Positions 17,303 through 29,065 of a stretch of 33,322 nt of DNA are shown here, piece by piece. Both the position numbers and the translations under genes were made by a program. The notes under the pieces were generated by a model. That model saw only the letters and a list, made by a program, of their open reading frames with translations, made no database searches and had not been told where the DNA came from. The number at the start of each line of letters is the position of its first letter. Position 1 is the first letter of the stretch. This stretch comes from Flavobacteriaceae bacterium. Its GTDB lineage: Bacteria > Bacteroidota > Bacteroidia > Flavobacteriales > Flavobacteriaceae. Where the stretch lies: positions 9,142 to 42,463 of the forward strand of contig JAOZTG010000007.1 of the NCBI GenBank assembly GCA_029939235.1, given 5' to 3'.

Positions 17303-19117
17303 TTATTTAAAAGTATATTTCAAAATAAAAAGCACATTACTTTTTGGCATAGGCACCAGATTGGTTTCGGTATATTCTGTATTAAAAATATTATTAAACA
17401 TACCAGATAACTCTAATTCTTTATACATCGCAGTTAACTTGAAATCAACCACAGTATAGCTCGTGCCATCTGGTCTTTCAACAAATCTAAAAGCTAAGTT
17501 TTGTCTTAAATATTTTAAAAATTGAGAATCAAAATTTGCAGTAAACTGGTGCTTTATAGAGTTTAAAGAATACCTTGAAAATGACACATCCTGATCCATT
17601 ATATCCTCCTCTAAAAATGTATAACCTATATTTAATTTTTGCTGAAAACTTGCAGTCCAAAATCTGTATTGCACTTCTGTTTCAAAACCCTTTGTAGTAA
17701 CCTGCGCTAAATTTTCAGCTTTCCATTTATCTTCTTCTCTTTCTTTTACATAATCTATCAAATCCTTAGAATCTCTGTAAAACAAAGCAGCATTCACTGT
17801 AAAACTATCAGCAGTAAACTTCCCTCCTATTTCTTCTGATAAAGCTTCTTCCGGCTTAAGGTTCTCATTTCCAATTGTTGTAGGACTGCTATAATACAAA
17901 TCTGTATAAGTAGGAATTCTATAAGTATACCCCATATTTCCATAGATCTTAAACTTATCGTTGAACTGATAGCCCAGATCAATCCCTGGAAATGCTTGAA
18001 AATCAAAGTCGGAATAATAAGTAAGTGCAACACCCGGTGTCATATCAAATTTATGATCGAACAATTGAAATCTATGCTCTAAAAATCCAGTGATCATCGT
18101 TCTTTCATGATCTCCTAAATTATTGCTTGAAATAAAAACCCGAGCAATATCAACACCAAATCCGGTAATACCAATTTTGGAATTATAGGTCGTATTGAAC
18201 TCCCCTCCTATTTTATTTGTGATATGTAAATTTCTGTAGATCTCTGGTTTTCCTCGTATAAATTCATACATATCCTGCCCTCGTTTCCAGTAAAGTTTTG
18301 GCTTAAAAATAAAATCATTCTTAATTAAATTAGTTGAGACACCTATTAAACTCGATTGTGTTTCTTCGTATTGATCCTTTGCTTTTGGACTGGCATAAAA
18401 TCCATTTGCACCAAACTTTCTATCCATAAAAGTTGCAATTATATCAATCGGTGTTGAAGAAGTATTGAATTTACTTTTTATAAAAATATTATTATTTACA
18501 AAATCTGTATTATAACGATATCCTTCTGAAGAATTTCTGGAAACATGTACAAAATGTGCTGAATTTTTTAAATTTAATCCACCGGTCACAGCAACACTTC
18601 CGGTATGGTAAGATCCATAGGAAAGTTCTCCTTTTAACTGCGTTTTTACATTCTTTTTAGTAACAATATTGATAGCCCCGGTAAATGCATTCTGACCGTA
18701 AATTCTGGCAGCCGGACCTTTTATAATTTCAATTCTTTCAATATTTTCTATTGGAATCATCATGTTCATGGTATGATGACCCGTTTGGGGATTTTCAGTT
18801 TTTATGCCATCTATCAACACCAGGGTCTGCTCAAAACTCCCTCCCCGAATGTACAGATCAGATTGCATACCATCAACACCTCTTCTTCTAATATCCACAC
18901 CTGTAAATTGCTGTAACAGATCAGCAACAGTATTAGCAGTACTATTCTGAATATCAGTATTTGTGATAACCTGTATAGTTCTAGAATTTTCAGAAAATGA
19001 TACTTCTATTCTATTGGAAGACAGAATTATTTCATCTAATTTCTCTGTTTTATCTTCTTGTGAAAATGCATAAGTAAAACTCAGCAAAACAAAAAACAAA
19101 AAAATAATTATCCTCAT
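17303..19117 (-). CDS. TonB-dependent outer-membrane receptor (BtuB-like size)
   Basis: This 604-residue outer-membrane barrel has a cleavable signal (MRIIIFLFFVLLSFTYAFS). A short N-terminal region holds DEIILSSNRIEVSFSEN, in the place of a TonB box. The plug domain (about 40-150) shows VADLLQQFTGVDIRRRG, DLYIRGGSFEQTLVLIDG and IEIIKGPAARIYGQNAFTGAINIVT. A barrel of alternating strands follows to the C-terminal ILKYTFK. It lacks the carboxypeptidase-like domain of SusC proteins and is near BtuB length (about 614), so small cofactor or metal chelate uptake is possible (inference). No cobalamin riboswitch is recognisable upstream. It converges with the yciI remnant, only 11 nt apart. Confidence 0.92.
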   Translation of the reverse strand: MRIIIFLFFVLLSFTYAFSQEDKTEKLDEIILSSNRIEVSFSENSRTIQVITNTDIQNSTANTVADLLQQFTGVDIRRRGVDGMQSDLYIRGGSFEQTLVLIDGIKTENPQTGHHTMNMMIPIENIERIEIIKGPAARIYGQNAFTGAINIVTKKNVKTQLKGELSYGSYHTGSVAVTGGLNLKNSAHFVHVSRNSSEGYRYNTDFVNNNIFIKSKFNTSSTPIDIIATFMDRKFGANGFYASPKAKDQYEETQSSLIGVSTNLIKNDFIFKPKLYWKRGQDMYEFIRGKPEIYRNLHITNKIGGEFNTTYNSKIGITGFGVDIARVFISSNNLGDHERTMITGFLEHRFQLFDHKFDMTPGVALTYYSDFDFQAFPGIDLGYQFNDKFKIYGNMGYTYRIPTYTDLYYSSPTTIGNENLKPEEALSEEIGGKFTADSFTVNAALFYRDSKDLIDYVKEREEDKWKAENLAQVTTKGFETEVQYRFWTASFQQKLNIGYTFLEEDIMDQDVSFSRYSLNSIKHQFTANFDSQFLKYLRQNLAFRFVERPDGTSYTVVDFKLTAMYKELELSGMFNNIFNTEYTETNLVPMPKSNVLFILKYTFK

Positions 19118-19141
19118 ACAGGAGTTTTTTTAGTTAGTCGG

Positions 19142-19173
19142 CGAAAATACAAAAAGAGTCACAATTGTTACAA
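19142..19173 (-). promoter_or_regulatory. Possible promoter of the TonB receptor gene
   Basis: On the minus strand TTG (19171-19173), 21 nt, then TATTTTCG (19142-19149), one mismatch from TAnnTTTG. It lies 25 nt before the start codon in the 193-nt gap after the membrane-protein gene. The rest of that gap shows no riboswitch or clear terminator. Confidence 0.35.
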
Positions 19174-19310
19174 AAAAATATTGAAAATATCTCTCCTTTT
19201 TAAAGTAAAAAATAAATAGTTACCGATTTAAATTTATGGAGAAAATCATTGTCATCCACTCTTTAACTCCTTTCTAAATAAAAGATTGACAAGTATTAAA
19301 GATCCATCGT

Positions 19311-20450
19311 TCAGGCTCTGCTTAATGATTTATTATCAGTAGAACTATTCATCAGAATGATATGAATGGCACTTAAACTAATGAATAAAAGCAAATATGC
19401 GTAAAACAAAATATCCATTGTAGAAATAGATATCCATTTTACAAACAGGTTTTGGAAGACCAAAACAAATTCAGTAATAAATACAGATAATAAATAGATG
19501 ATCCATAAACTAATATGGATCTTTTCTCCAGCATATGCCCAAATAAAAGGCACATATAAACCTAAAAACAAAAAGTGTAACCAGGCAATTAAAATAAATC
19601 TGTTATGGATCACAAGTTCTGCTACCCATGGAATTGTACCTGCTATATTAATCAACGCAACAGTAATAAGCACATAATAAATATTTCGTAATTTTTTTGT
19701 CTGAGAATTAAAAGGGGTTCTAAACTTAAGCAGAAGTACAAATAACATAGCTGACCCTATACCTCCAAACAATTGAATAGCCCAATGATCAAAACTATAA
19801 TCAAGTGTATGAGCATATAATAAAACAAGAGAAGTCGATATACAAATAACGACACTCTTATTTATAGCCAATTTGACTCTCTTAGCCAGCAATGCAAACA
19901 TCCAGATAAAATAAACACCCAGGAACTGAAAATGTAAATAAAAGAAAACGGCTTGCTGGTACCATGGTGAATTCTTCAGCTCTAATACCATCAAAGGACC
20001 AAGAGCATAGGGGCCAAGCGACGATAAAAAATGGAAAACAATTCCAACTTTCACCAATAAAACGAGCTCTTTGTTCCCTTCTAATCTTTTCCACAACCTT
20101 ACAAGTAAAATATAACTAATCCATAAATGTAAAGTTGAAAATAGAATTGAATAAAAAGCATAACCCTGGAAAATAAATGCAACTACCATTGCAGCCATAC
20201 AAATCTGCATGGCAAGAAAATACCGGTATGAAATTTTATCCAGATTTTTAGTAAAGTTTATCCATACAAAAACAAGTAATGCATTGAACAAAAATCCAAG
20301 TAGCATCACATGAGAGTGAGCATGCAAAATATGTTTAAAATTAATAGGAATTGACAGGGCGCCAGTATATGCATAGCGCAATATCAAGCCAATAAGAGCG
20401 CCGATCATACCAAATACTAATGGAAATATCCAAAGTTTTTTAGGGAACAT
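19311..20450 (-). CDS. Polytopic membrane protein with conserved-looking histidines
   Basis: This 379-residue integral membrane protein has about 12 hydrophobic segments. It starts at ATG 20450. Histidines sit within or at the ends of helices: HILHAHSHVMLLG before helix 2, LHLWISYILL in helix 4, VFHFLSSLG in helix 5, YLHFQFLG in helix 6, DHWAIQ before helix 8 and AWLHFLFLG in helix 10. This count and the His pattern recall the heme-copper oxidase subunit I/NnrS superfamily, but I see no full catalytic motif and make no enzyme call. It lies between the DUF3467 gene and the TonB receptor. It may take part in heme, copper or nitric-oxide handling (speculative). Confidence 0.65.
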   Translation of the reverse strand: MFPKKLWIFPLVFGMIGALIGLILRYAYTGALSIPINFKHILHAHSHVMLLGFLFNALLVFVWINFTKNLDKISYRYFLAMQICMAAMVVAFIFQGYAFYSILFSTLHLWISYILLVRLWKRLEGNKELVLLVKVGIVFHFLSSLGPYALGPLMVLELKNSPWYQQAVFFYLHFQFLGVYFIWMFALLAKRVKLAINKSVVICISTSLVLLYAHTLDYSFDHWAIQLFGGIGSAMLFVLLLKFRTPFNSQTKKLRNIYYVLITVALINIAGTIPWVAELVIHNRFILIAWLHFLFLGLYVPFIWAYAGEKIHISLWIIYLLSVFITEFVLVFQNLFVKWISISTMDILFYAYLLLFISLSAIHIILMNSSTDNKSLSRA

Positions 20451-20460
20451 ATTTTACAAA

Positions 20461-20487
20461 ATAAAAACGCTGAACAATGTTCAGCGT
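20461..20487 (-). terminator. Intrinsic terminator after the DUF3467 gene
   Basis: Perfect nine-pair stem ACGCTGAAC - AAT - GTTCAGCGT, followed on the minus strand by a T-rich tract (TTTTTATTTTG). It separates the DUF3467 gene from the membrane-protein gene, 10 nt before the latter's ATG. Confidence 0.8.
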
Positions 20488-20498
20488 ATATTTAAAAA

Positions 20499-20807
20499 CT
20501 AAGCCTGACCCGTTGGACCAAAATTCATAGGAATTGGTGGCTGTTCATAATCTTTGATCTCACCATGGCTATTTTCAAAACGCTGTATATTTTCAGCCAA
20601 AGCTTTTAACAACCTTTTTGCATGTTGCGGTGTCAAAATAATTCGAGATTTAACTTTTGATTTTGGCGTTCCCGGCATCACATTGATAAAATCAACAACA
20701 AACTCAGAAACCGAATGGTTGATTATTGCAAGATTCACATAGGTGCCATCTGCAATTTTCTCATCTAATTCAATATTCAATTGATTTTTAACTTCTTCTT
20801 TTGACAT
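20499..20807 (-). CDS. DUF3467 domain protein
   Basis: This small cytoplasmic protein of 102 residues is of the DUF3467 family: NIELDEKIADGTYVNLAIIN, then VSEFVVDFINVMPG, KVKSRIILTPQHAKRLLKAL and a proline-rich tail PPIPMNFGPTGQA. It has no signal or membrane helix. It follows rpoC, separated by the rpoC terminator; I recall this neighbour as conserved in Bacteroidota. It may depend on readthrough from the rpoBC unit, since I see no good promoter in the 44-nt gap. The biochemical role is unknown. Confidence 0.88.
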   Translation of the reverse strand: MSKEEVKNQLNIELDEKIADGTYVNLAIINHSVSEFVVDFINVMPGTPKSKVKSRIILTPQHAKRLLKALAENIQRFENSHGEIKDYEQPPIPMNFGPTGQA

Positions 20808-20823
20808 AATAACTAGAATTAAA

Positions 20824-20847
20824 AAAGGCGCAATAAATTGCGCCTTT
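20824..20847 (-). terminator. Terminator of the rpoBC operon
   Basis: Perfect ten-pair stem AAAGGCGCAA - TAAA - TTGCGCCTTT, five nt beyond the rpoC stop, followed on the minus strand by a short T-run (TTTAATTC after the stem's own T residues). Confidence 0.8.
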
Positions 20848-20851
20848 AAGT

Positions 20852-23800
20852 TTAACTTTCCATTTCTTCTTTAGAACCAACGATTAAATGATCATAATCT
20901 CTCATTCCTGTACCTGCCGGAATTCGTTTACCAACAATTACATTCTCTTTTAATCCTTGTAGATAATCTTCTTTACCATGAACAGCTGCTTCATTTAAAA
21001 CTTTTGTAGTTTCCTGGAAGGAAGCTGCTGAAATAAATGATTTTGTTTGCAGAGAAGCTCTTGTTATACCCTGTAAAATTGGCTCTGCTGTTGCAGGAAC
21101 TGCATCGCGGGCTTCTACCAATTGCTTATCATTTCTACGAAGTATTGAATTTTCATCTCTTAACGCACGGGCTGAAACTATTTGTCCGGCATTTAATTCT
21201 ACAGAATCACCAGCATCCTCAATCACCTTCAATCCATAAATGTTATCATTTTCTTCGATGAAGTCATTTTTATGGATCAATTGGTTTTCTAAGAAAATTG
21301 TATCACCTGAATCAATGATCTTAACTTTACGCATCATTTGGCGAACAACAACCTCAAAGTGTTTATCATTGATCTTTACACCTTGTAATCGATAAACTTC
21401 CTGCACTTCATTAACCAAATATTCCTGTACTTTGCCAGGTCCTTCAATATTCAATATATCTGTTGGAGTAATAGAGCCATCAGAAAGTGGCATACCAGCT
21501 CTAACAAAATCATTTTCCTGAACCAGGATCTGGTTGGAAAGTTTTACAAGATATTTCTTGATATCACCTAATTTTGACTCTACGATGATCTCACGGTTAC
21601 CACGTTTTATCTTCCCAAATGAAACAACACCATCAATTTCAGACACTACTGCCGGATTAGAAGGATTACGAGCTTCAAATAATTCAGTTACACGAGGTAA
21701 ACCACCAGTAATATCACCTGCTTTTCCAGATTTTCTAGGAATCTTCACTAAAATCTCCCCTACTTTGATATCCTGTCCTTCTTCAATTAAAAGGTGAGCA
21801 CCTACCGGTAAAGAGTAAGAACGTAAAGTTTCTCCTTTCTTATTTTGAACGTTTAATATTGGAATTACTTTTTTCTTCTTTGCATCAGAAATAACTTTTT
21901 CCTTATAACCTGTTTGCTCATCCATTTCAACCTGGAAAGTAACACCTTCGATCACATCTTCAAAAACAGCTTTTCCTGCAAATTCAGAAACAATAACTCC
22001 GTTATACGGATCCCATTCGCAAATTACATCTCCTTTTTTGATCGTTCTTTTACCTTCCATAAAGATCTTAGAACCATAAGGTATATTATTTGTACTTAAA
22101 AGGATACCTGTATTTTTGTCAAAAATCTTTATTTCAGTAGTACGAGAAATTACAATGTTCTCGTCATTTCCTTCAGCATCAACGCCTTTAACAGACTTTA
22201 ATTCATCAATAGTAATATTACCATCAAATTTAGAGACCAATTTATTCTCTTCAGAAATGTTTCCTGCAATACCACCTACGTGGAAAGTACGTAATGTTAA
22301 CTGTGTACCCGGCTCACCAATAGATTGTGCAGCAATAACTCCTACTGCTTCTCCTTTTTGAACCATTCTGTTAGTTGATAAACTATGACCATAACATTTA
22401 GCACAAATACCTTTTTTAGACTCACAAGTTAGAGCTGAACGAACCTCAATTGTATCTAAAGAAGTTTCTTCAATTCGTTTAACGATCTCTTCCGTAAATA
22501 ATTCACCTGCTTCCACAATTACTTCATCCGTTTCCGGATCATAAACATCGTGCAAAGAAACTCTACCTAAAATTCTCTCTCCTAAAGTTTCAACGATCTC
22601 ATCATTATTCTTCAAGTGGGTAACTTCTAACCCTCTTAGGGTACCACAATCTTCAATATTAACAATTACATCCTGTGAAACATCTACCAAACGACGTGTT
22701 AAATAACCAGCATCCGCAGTTTTTAACGCTGTATCTGCCAAACCTTTACGCGCACCGTGTGTTGAGATAAAGTACTCCAAAATCGATAATCCTTCCTTAA
22801 AGTTAGATAAAATCGGATTCTCAATAATTTCACCACCACCTGCTGTAGATTTTTTTGGTTTTGCCATCAATCCACGCATACCTGTTAACTGACGAATTTG
22901 CTCTTTAGAACCCCTTGCACCAGAATCAAGCATCATAAACACAGAGTTGAATCCATCTTTATCTTCACGTAATCGTTTCATTGATAATTCCGTTAAACGG
23001 TTATTGGTTGATCCCCAAATATCAATTACCTGATTGTAACGTTCTTTATTTGTTAACATACCCATGTTATAACTAGCCATAATTGAATCTACCTGCTTAT
23101 TCGCATCATCAATCATGTTTTGTTTTTCTTTAGGTATAATTATATCTCCTAAACTAAATGATAGTCCACCCTGGAATGCAAATTTGAATCCCATATTTTT
23201 GATACTATCCAGGAATTTACCTGTAGTTGGCACATCGGTAACTTTTAAAATGTTTCCGATAATATCTCTTAAAGATCTTTTAGTAAGTACCTCATTTATA
23301 TATCCTGCTTCTTCAGGAACAACTTCATTGAACAACACTCTACCTACAGTTGTCTCTATGATTTTAGTTACAGATTCTCCTTCTTCATTTAGATCTTTTG
23401 CTCTAACTTTGATCTTTGCATTTAAGTCTACTTTCTTTTCATTAAAAGCAATTTTCACTTCCTCTAATGAATAAAAAGTAGTTCCTTCTCCTTTAATCTT
23501 CACCTTGTCAGATGATCTACGCTCTTTGGTCATGTAGTACAGACCTAAAACCATGTCTTGCGATGGCACCGTTACCGGAGCTCCGTTCGCAGGATTCAAA
23601 ATATTATGAGAAGCCAACATCAATAATTGTGCTTCTAAAATTGCTTCCTGACCTAAAGGCAAATGCACCGCCATTTGATCCCCATCAAAATCCGCATTAA
23701 ATGCAGTACATACCAATGGGTGTAACTGTATTGCTTTTCCTTCTATTAATTTTGGCTGAAACGCCTGAATACCTAAACGGTGAAGTGTTGGAGCACGATT

Positions 23801-25120
23801 CAATAGTACAGGATGTCCTTTTAAAACATTTTCTAAAATATCCCAAACTACCGGTTCTCTTTTATCAATTATTTTCTTTGCTGATTTAACTGTTTTTACA
23901 ATACCTCTTTCTATTAACTTTCTGATAATAAAAGGCTTATAAAGTTCAGCCGCCATATCCTTAGGAATACCGCATTCGAACAATTTCAATTCCGGACCAA
24001 CAACAATTACCGAACGAGCTGAATAATCAACACGTTTACCTAAAAGGTTTTGACGGAAACGTCCTTGTTTACCTTTTAATGAATCTGATAAAGATTTTAA
24101 CGGTCGGTTAGATTCTGTTTTAACAGCAGAAGATTTACGTGTGTTGTCAAACAATGAATCTACAGATTCTTGCAACATTCGTTTTTCATTACGTAAGATC
24201 ACTTCAGGAGCTTTGATCTCCATCAATCTTTTCAAACGATTATTACGAATAATAACTCTACGGTAAAGATCATTTAAATCAGATGTTGCAAATCTACCTC
24301 CATCTAATGGAACCAACGGACGTAATTCTGGCGGTATCACCGGAACTACTTTCATGATCATCCATTCAGGTTTATTCTCTTTACGAGTATTTGCATCTCT
24401 AAAAGCTTCTACAACGTTCAAACGTTTTAAAGCTTCCATTTTACGTTGTTTTGAAGTCTCTGTATTTGCTTTATGTCTTAATTCGTATGACAATGCATCC
24501 AGATCAATTCTTGATAATAATTCGATTAAACATTCAGCACCCATTTTAGCGATGAATTTATTTGGATCAGAATCATCTAAATATTGATTTTCCTGTGGAA
24601 TAGTTTCTAAAATATTCAAATATTCTTCTTCCGTAAGGAAATCCATTTTTTGTACCGGTACTCCTTCTTCATTGTTTGCAATACCCGGCTGAATTACTAC
24701 ATATCTTTCGTAATAAATGATCATATCTAATTTTTTAGATGGCAAACCTAAAAGGTATCCCATTTTATTAGGTAATGATCTGAAATACCAGATGTGAGCA
24801 ACAGGAACTACTAAATTAATGTGACCTACTCTGTCTCTACGAACTTTTTTCTCAGTTACTTCAACACCACACCTGTCACAAATAATTCCTTTATAACGAA
24901 TACGTTTGTATTTACCACAAGCACATTCATAATCTTTTATTGGTCCAAAAATACGTTCACAAAACAATCCATCTCTTTCAGGTTTATGTGTACGATAATT
25001 GATGGTTTCTGGTTTTAATACTTCACCTCTTGAGTTTTCAAGAATAACTTCAGGTGAAGATAAACCAATGGTAATTTTATTAAACTTTTTTACAGTGTAT
25101 TTTTCTCTTTGTCTTGCCAT
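20852..25120 (-). CDS. rpoC: RNA polymerase beta' subunit
   Basis: This 1422-residue beta' subunit of RNA polymerase holds the catalytic Mg. The first zinc site is C66, C68, C81, C84 in [20 protein letters not shown]. The catalytic loop [12 protein letters not shown] is near residue 475. The second zinc site (about 820-910) uses the Cys of [10 protein letters not shown] and the [11 protein letters not shown] cluster. The trigger-loop region shows [20 protein letters not shown]. The C-terminus carries [25 protein letters not shown]. Length is close to E. coli (1407). It lies 80 nt after rpoB, across a strong hairpin, and ends at a terminator. Confidence 0.99.
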   Translation of the reverse strand: MARQREKYTVKKFNKITIGLSSPEVILENSRGEVLKPETINYRTHKPERDGLFCERIFGPIKDYECACGKYKRIRYKGIICDRCGVEVTEKKVRRDRVGHINLVVPVAHIWYFRSLPNKMGYLLGLPSKKLDMIIYYERYVVIQPGIANNEEGVPVQKMDFLTEEEYLNILETIPQENQYLDDSDPNKFIAKMGAECLIELLSRIDLDALSYELRHKANTETSKQRKMEALKRLNVVEAFRDANTRKENKPEWMIMKVVPVIPPELRPLVPLDGGRFATSDLNDLYRRVIIRNNRLKRLMEIKAPEVILRNEKRMLQESVDSLFDNTRKSSAVKTESNRPLKSLSDSLKGKQGRFRQNLLGKRVDYSARSVIVVGPELKLFECGIPKDMAAELYKPFIIRKLIERGIVKTVKSAKKIIDKREPVVWDILENVLKGHPVLLNRAPTLHRLGIQAFQPKLIEGKAIQLHPLVCTAFNADFDGDQMAVHLPLGQEAILEAQLLMLASHNILNPANGAPVTVPSQDMVLGLYYMTKERRSSDKVKIKGEGTTFYSLEEVKIAFNEKKVDLNAKIKVRAKDLNEEGESVTKIIETTVGRVLFNEVVPEEAGYINEVLTKRSLRDIIGNILKVTDVPTTGKFLDSIKNMGFKFAFQGGLSFSLGDIIIPKEKQNMIDDANKQVDSIMASYNMGMLTNKERYNQVIDIWGSTNNRLTELSMKRLREDKDGFNSVFMMLDSGARGSKEQIRQLTGMRGLMAKPKKSTAGGGEIIENPILSNFKEGLSILEYFISTHGARKGLADTALKTADAGYLTRRLVDVSQDVIVNIEDCGTLRGLEVTHLKNNDEIVETLGERILGRVSLHDVYDPETDEVIVEAGELFTEEIVKRIEETSLDTIEVRSALTCESKKGICAKCYGHSLSTNRMVQKGEAVGVIAAQSIGEPGTQLTLRTFHVGGIAGNISEENKLVSKFDGNITIDELKSVKGVDAEGNDENIVISRTTEIKIFDKNTGILLSTNNIPYGSKIFMEGKRTIKKGDVICEWDPYNGVIVSEFAGKAVFEDVIEGVTFQVEMDEQTGYKEKVISDAKKKKVIPILNVQNKKGETLRSYSLPVGAHLLIEEGQDIKVGEILVKIPRKSGKAGDITGGLPRVTELFEARNPSNPAVVSEIDGVVSFGKIKRGNREIIVESKLGDIKKYLVKLSNQILVQENDFVRAGMPLSDGSITPTDILNIEGPGKVQEYLVNEVQEVYRLQGVKINDKHFEVVVRQMMRKVKIIDSGDTIFLENQLIHKNDFIEENDNIYGLKVIEDAGDSVELNAGQIVSARALRDENSILRRNDKQLVEARDAVPATAEPILQGITRASLQTKSFISAASFQETTKVLNEAAVHGKEDYLQGLKENVIVGKRIPAGTGMRDYDHLIVGSKEEMES

Positions 25121-25157
25121 AATAATGGAATAGAATTTATGTAAAAATTATATTGAG

Positions 25158-25188
25158 GCAGTAAAGAGGTTTGAGGCCTCTTTACTGC
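25158..25188 (-). promoter_or_regulatory. Perfect 12-bp hairpin in the rpoB-rpoC spacer
   Basis: GCAGTAAAGAGG (25158-25169) and CCTCTTTACTGC (25177-25188) are exact reverse complements around a 7-nt loop. On the minus strand the hairpin is not followed by a T-run, so it is not a standard terminator; it lies about 40 nt before the rpoC ATG. It could be a processing, stability or attenuation element for the rpoC part of the message. Confidence 0.6.
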
Positions 25189-25200
25189 ATTTATTGCTAA

Positions 25201-28200
25201 TTATTCTTCTAACTTCACGTTTAAACCTAAACCTTTTAACTCGTGCATCAATACGTTAAAAGATTCCGGTAAACCAGGTTCTGGCATCGGTTCTCCTTTT
25301 ACGATAGATTCATAAGTTTTAGCTCTACCTAAAACGTCATCAGATTTAACTGTTAAGATCTCTCTCAATGTTGCAGATGCACCATAAGCCTCTAAAGCCC
25401 AAACTTCCATCTCACCAAAACGCTGACCACCAAATTGTGCTTTACCACCAAGTGGTTGTTGTGTGATTAATGAATAAGGTCCGATAGATCTTGCGTGCAT
25501 TTTATCTTCAATCATGTGACCTAACTTGATGATATAAATAATACCAACAGTTGCAGGCTGATCAAAACGATCTCCGGTTCCACCATCATATAAGTAAGTA
25601 TGTCCGAAATCGGGGATTCCTGCTTTTCTTGTCAATTCAGTAATCTGATCAATATGAGCACCGTCAAAAATTGGTGTAGCATATTTTTCACCTAAATTCT
25701 TACCTGCCCAGGCCAAAACAGTTTCATAGATCTGACCAATATTCATACGAGAAGGTACACCAAGAGGATTTAATACAATATCAACCGGAGTTCCGTCTTC
25801 TAAGAAAGGCATATCTTCCTGGCGAACGATTCTTGCAACAATACCTTTGTTACCGTGACGTCCAGCCATTTTATCACCCACTTTTAATTTACGTTTTTTA
25901 GCAACATAAATTTTTGCTAGTTTGATAATACCTTTTGGAAGTTCATCACCAATAGTTACAGCAAATTTTTGTCTTCTTAAAGATCCCTGTAAATCATTAA
26001 CTTTGATCTTATAATTATGTATTAATCTACTAACCAGATTGTTAAGATCTTTATCTGTAGTCCAGGTACCTTTTGTTAAATGTTCATAATCAATAACTGA
26101 ATTTAACATTTTCAAGGTGAATTTCTTCCCTTTTGGTAAGATATCTTCACCAAGATCATTTTGAACACCTTGCGATGTTTTACCATTGATCAGACCAAAT
26201 AACTTATCAATAAGAACTTCTCTTAAATTATCATATTTTACTGTAAATTCAACTTCAAGTCTGTTAACTTCTTCCTTATCTTTAACTCTTGTTGCTTTAT
26301 CTTTTACAGATCTTTGGAATAATTTTTTATCAATTACAACACCTCTTAAAGATGGAGAAGCTTTTAATGAAGCATCTTTTACATCTCCGGCATTATCACC
26401 AAAAATAGCTCTTAATAATTTTTCTTCCGGAGTTGGATCTGATTCTCCTTTTGGAGTGATCTTTCCGATAAGAATATCACCAGGCTTAATTTCTGCACCA
26501 ATTCTTATCATTCCATTTTCATCCAGATCTTTGGTAGCTTCTTCACTAACATTTGGAATATCAGCAGTTAGCTCTTCCGCACCTAATTTAGTATCTCTCA
26601 CATCTAAAGAATACTCATCAATATGAATAGAAGTAAAAATATCTTCACGAACAACTTTTTCAGAAATTACGATCGCATCCTCAAAATTATATCCTTTCCA
26701 GGGCATAAAGGCAACTTTCATATTTCTTCCTAAAGCCAATTCACCTTTTTCAGTTGCATAACCTTCACAAAGAACCTTTCCTTTGGTTACCCTATCACCT
26801 TTTTGAACAATAGGATGCAGGTTAATGGAAGTTCCCTGATTCGTTTTTCTAAATTTAATTAATTCATATACTTTGATATCTGAATCAAAACTTACAACGC
26901 TTTCTTTTTCCGTACGTTCATATTTGATCTCGATTTTATCAGAATCAACATAAATTACTTCACCATCACCTTCTGCATTGATCAAAATTCTTGAATCTTC
27001 TGCTACTCTTCTTTCTAAACCTGTTCCAACAATAGGAGCTTCCGGTCTCATTAATGGTACAGCCTGACGCATCATATTCGATCCCATCAAAGCACGGTTT
27101 GCATCATCATGCTCCAAGAAAGGAATCAATGATGCTGATATAGATGAAATCTGGTTTGGAGATACATCCATATAGTTTACTTCATTTACAGTTACTACAG
27201 GAAAATCACCATCTTCTCTGGCAACCACTTTCTCTAAAACAATATTACCATCAGCATCCAGCTCTAAATTTGATTGGGCAATTTTTTTACCTTCTTCTTC
27301 TTCAGCACTTAAATAAATAGGATTTTGGGTAGTATCTACATGTCCGTCTTTAACCTCTCTATAAGGAGTTTCAATAAATCCTAGGTTATTTACTTTAGCA
27401 TAAACAGCCAATGAAGATATCAATCCAATATTCGGTCCCTCAGGAGTTTCAATAGGACATAGTCTACCGTAGTGTGTAAAGTGAACGTCACGAACCTCAA
27501 AACCTGCTCTTTCACGAGAAAGTCCACCTGGTCCTAAAGCTGATAATCTTCTTTTATGAGTGATCTCAGCAAGAGGATTAGTTTGATCCATAAATTGAGA
27601 CAATTGATTTGTCCCAAAGAATGAGTTGATCACAGAGGATAAAGTCTTAGAATTGATCAGATCAATTGGTGTAAACACCTCATTGTCACGAACATTCATT
27701 CTTTCACGAATAGTTCGAGCCATACGTGAAAGACCTACTCCAAACTGACCTGCAAGTTGTTCTCCAACTGTTCTTACACGTCTGTTAGACAAGTGGTCAA
27801 TATCATCAACCTCTGCTTTTGAATTTACTAAATTTATTAAGTTTTTAACAATAGTGATGATATCTTCTTTGGTTAAAACCTTTTGTTCGATATCAATATC
27901 CAAACCTAATTTTTTATTCATTCTGTAACGACCAACCTCTCCAAGATTATAACGTTGTTCAGAAAAGAATAATTTATTGATAATACCTTTTGCAGTTTCA
28001 TAATCTGGCGGTTCAGCATTACGTAACTGACGGTAAATATGTTCAACAGCCTCTTTTTCAGAGTTTGTTGGATCTTTTTGCAAGGTGTTATGAATAATTG
28101 CATAATCACCTGACTCATTATCTAATTTGTGTAATAAGATCGTTTTAGCACCAGATTCAATGATTTCTTCAATATGCTCTTTTTCAAGAACAGTATCTCT

Positions 28201-29016
28201 GTCTAATATGATCTCATTTCTTTCAATAGAAACAACCTCTCCAGTATCTTCATCTACAAAATCTTCAAACCAGGTCTTTAATACTCTGGCGGCTAGTTTT
28301 CTTTCCAGTACTTTTTTAAGTCCGCTTTTTGATACTTTCACCTCTTCTGCAAGATCAAATATTTCAAGAATATCTTTATCTCTTTCAAAGCCAATAGCTC
28401 TAAAAAGTGTAGTAACCGGTAATTTTTTCTTTCTATCGATATAAGCGTACATCACTTGATTTATATCGGTAGCAAACTCAATCCAAGAACCTTTAAAAGG
28501 AATTACTCTTGCTGAGTATAATTTTGTTCCATTTGCATGGAAAGACTGACCGAAGAAAACCCCTGGTGAACGGTGCAACTGCGAAACTACAACACGCTCG
28601 GCACCATTGATAACGAATGTACCACTATGGGTCATGTAAGGGATAACTCCTAAATAAACATCTTGAACGATTGTTTCAAAATCTTCATGTTCAGGATCAG
28701 TACAATAAAGTTTTAGACGTGCTTTTAAAGGAACACTATAGGTCAAACCTCTTTCAATACATTCAAGGATAGAATATCTTGGTGGGTCAACAAAGTAATC
28801 TAAAAATTCTAAAACAAAATTGTTTCTTGTATCTGTAATTGGGAAATTTTCCATGAAGGTTTTGTACAAGCCCTCATCACTTCTTTCATCAGATTTGGTT
28901 TCTAATTGAAAAAAATCCTGGAAAGATTTTATTTGAATATCCAAAAAGTCAGGATAGTCGGTTATCAATTTAGCTGATGCAAAGTTTACTCTTTGGTTTA
29001 ATTGTTTCGTTGCCAA
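25201..29016 (-). CDS. rpoB: RNA polymerase beta subunit
   Basis: This 1271-residue beta subunit forms the second half of the active-site cleft. The rifampicin region (about 465-520) reads [42 protein letters not shown], with wild-type residues at the positions equal to E. coli D516, H526 and S531, so target-based rifampicin resistance is not indicated. Further markers are [53 protein letters not shown] and the C-terminal [18 protein letters not shown]. It is shorter than the E. coli protein (1342), as usual outside Proteobacteria. It lies 111 nt after rplL. Confidence 0.99.
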   Translation of the reverse strand: MATKQLNQRVNFASAKLITDYPDFLDIQIKSFQDFFQLETKSDERSDEGLYKTFMENFPITDTRNNFVLEFLDYFVDPPRYSILECIERGLTYSVPLKARLKLYCTDPEHEDFETIVQDVYLGVIPYMTHSGTFVINGAERVVVSQLHRSPGVFFGQSFHANGTKLYSARVIPFKGSWIEFATDINQVMYAYIDRKKKLPVTTLFRAIGFERDKDILEIFDLAEEVKVSKSGLKKVLERKLAARVLKTWFEDFVDEDTGEVVSIERNEIILDRDTVLEKEHIEEIIESGAKTILLHKLDNESGDYAIIHNTLQKDPTNSEKEAVEHIYRQLRNAEPPDYETAKGIINKLFFSEQRYNLGEVGRYRMNKKLGLDIDIEQKVLTKEDIITIVKNLINLVNSKAEVDDIDHLSNRRVRTVGEQLAGQFGVGLSRMARTIRERMNVRDNEVFTPIDLINSKTLSSVINSFFGTNQLSQFMDQTNPLAEITHKRRLSALGPGGLSRERAGFEVRDVHFTHYGRLCPIETPEGPNIGLISSLAVYAKVNNLGFIETPYREVKDGHVDTTQNPIYLSAEEEEGKKIAQSNLELDADGNIVLEKVVAREDGDFPVVTVNEVNYMDVSPNQISSISASLIPFLEHDDANRALMGSNMMRQAVPLMRPEAPIVGTGLERRVAEDSRILINAEGDGEVIYVDSDKIEIKYERTEKESVVSFDSDIKVYELIKFRKTNQGTSINLHPIVQKGDRVTKGKVLCEGYATEKGELALGRNMKVAFMPWKGYNFEDAIVISEKVVREDIFTSIHIDEYSLDVRDTKLGAEELTADIPNVSEEATKDLDENGMIRIGAEIKPGDILIGKITPKGESDPTPEEKLLRAIFGDNAGDVKDASLKASPSLRGVVIDKKLFQRSVKDKATRVKDKEEVNRLEVEFTVKYDNLREVLIDKLFGLINGKTSQGVQNDLGEDILPKGKKFTLKMLNSVIDYEHLTKGTWTTDKDLNNLVSRLIHNYKIKVNDLQGSLRRQKFAVTIGDELPKGIIKLAKIYVAKKRKLKVGDKMAGRHGNKGIVARIVRQEDMPFLEDGTPVDIVLNPLGVPSRMNIGQIYETVLAWAGKNLGEKYATPIFDGAHIDQITELTRKAGIPDFGHTYLYDGGTGDRFDQPATVGIIYIIKLGHMIEDKMHARSIGPYSLITQQPLGGKAQFGGQRFGEMEVWALEAYGASATLREILTVKSDDVLGRAKTYESIVKGEPMPEPGLPESFNVLMHELKGLGLNVKLEE

Positions 29017-29065
29017 TGGAGAAAAATTTAAATTTAAATTATAAGAACGAATATATATGCAAAAT

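Noticed and set aside
19118-19310. Cobalamin or other riboswitch before the BtuB-sized receptor
   Set aside because: I could not find a B12-box-like core or a multi-helix leader; only a weak promoter is visible.
27560-27640. Rifampicin-resistance substitutions in rpoB
   Set aside because: The [25 protein letters not shown] stretch keeps the susceptible-type residues at the main resistance positions.
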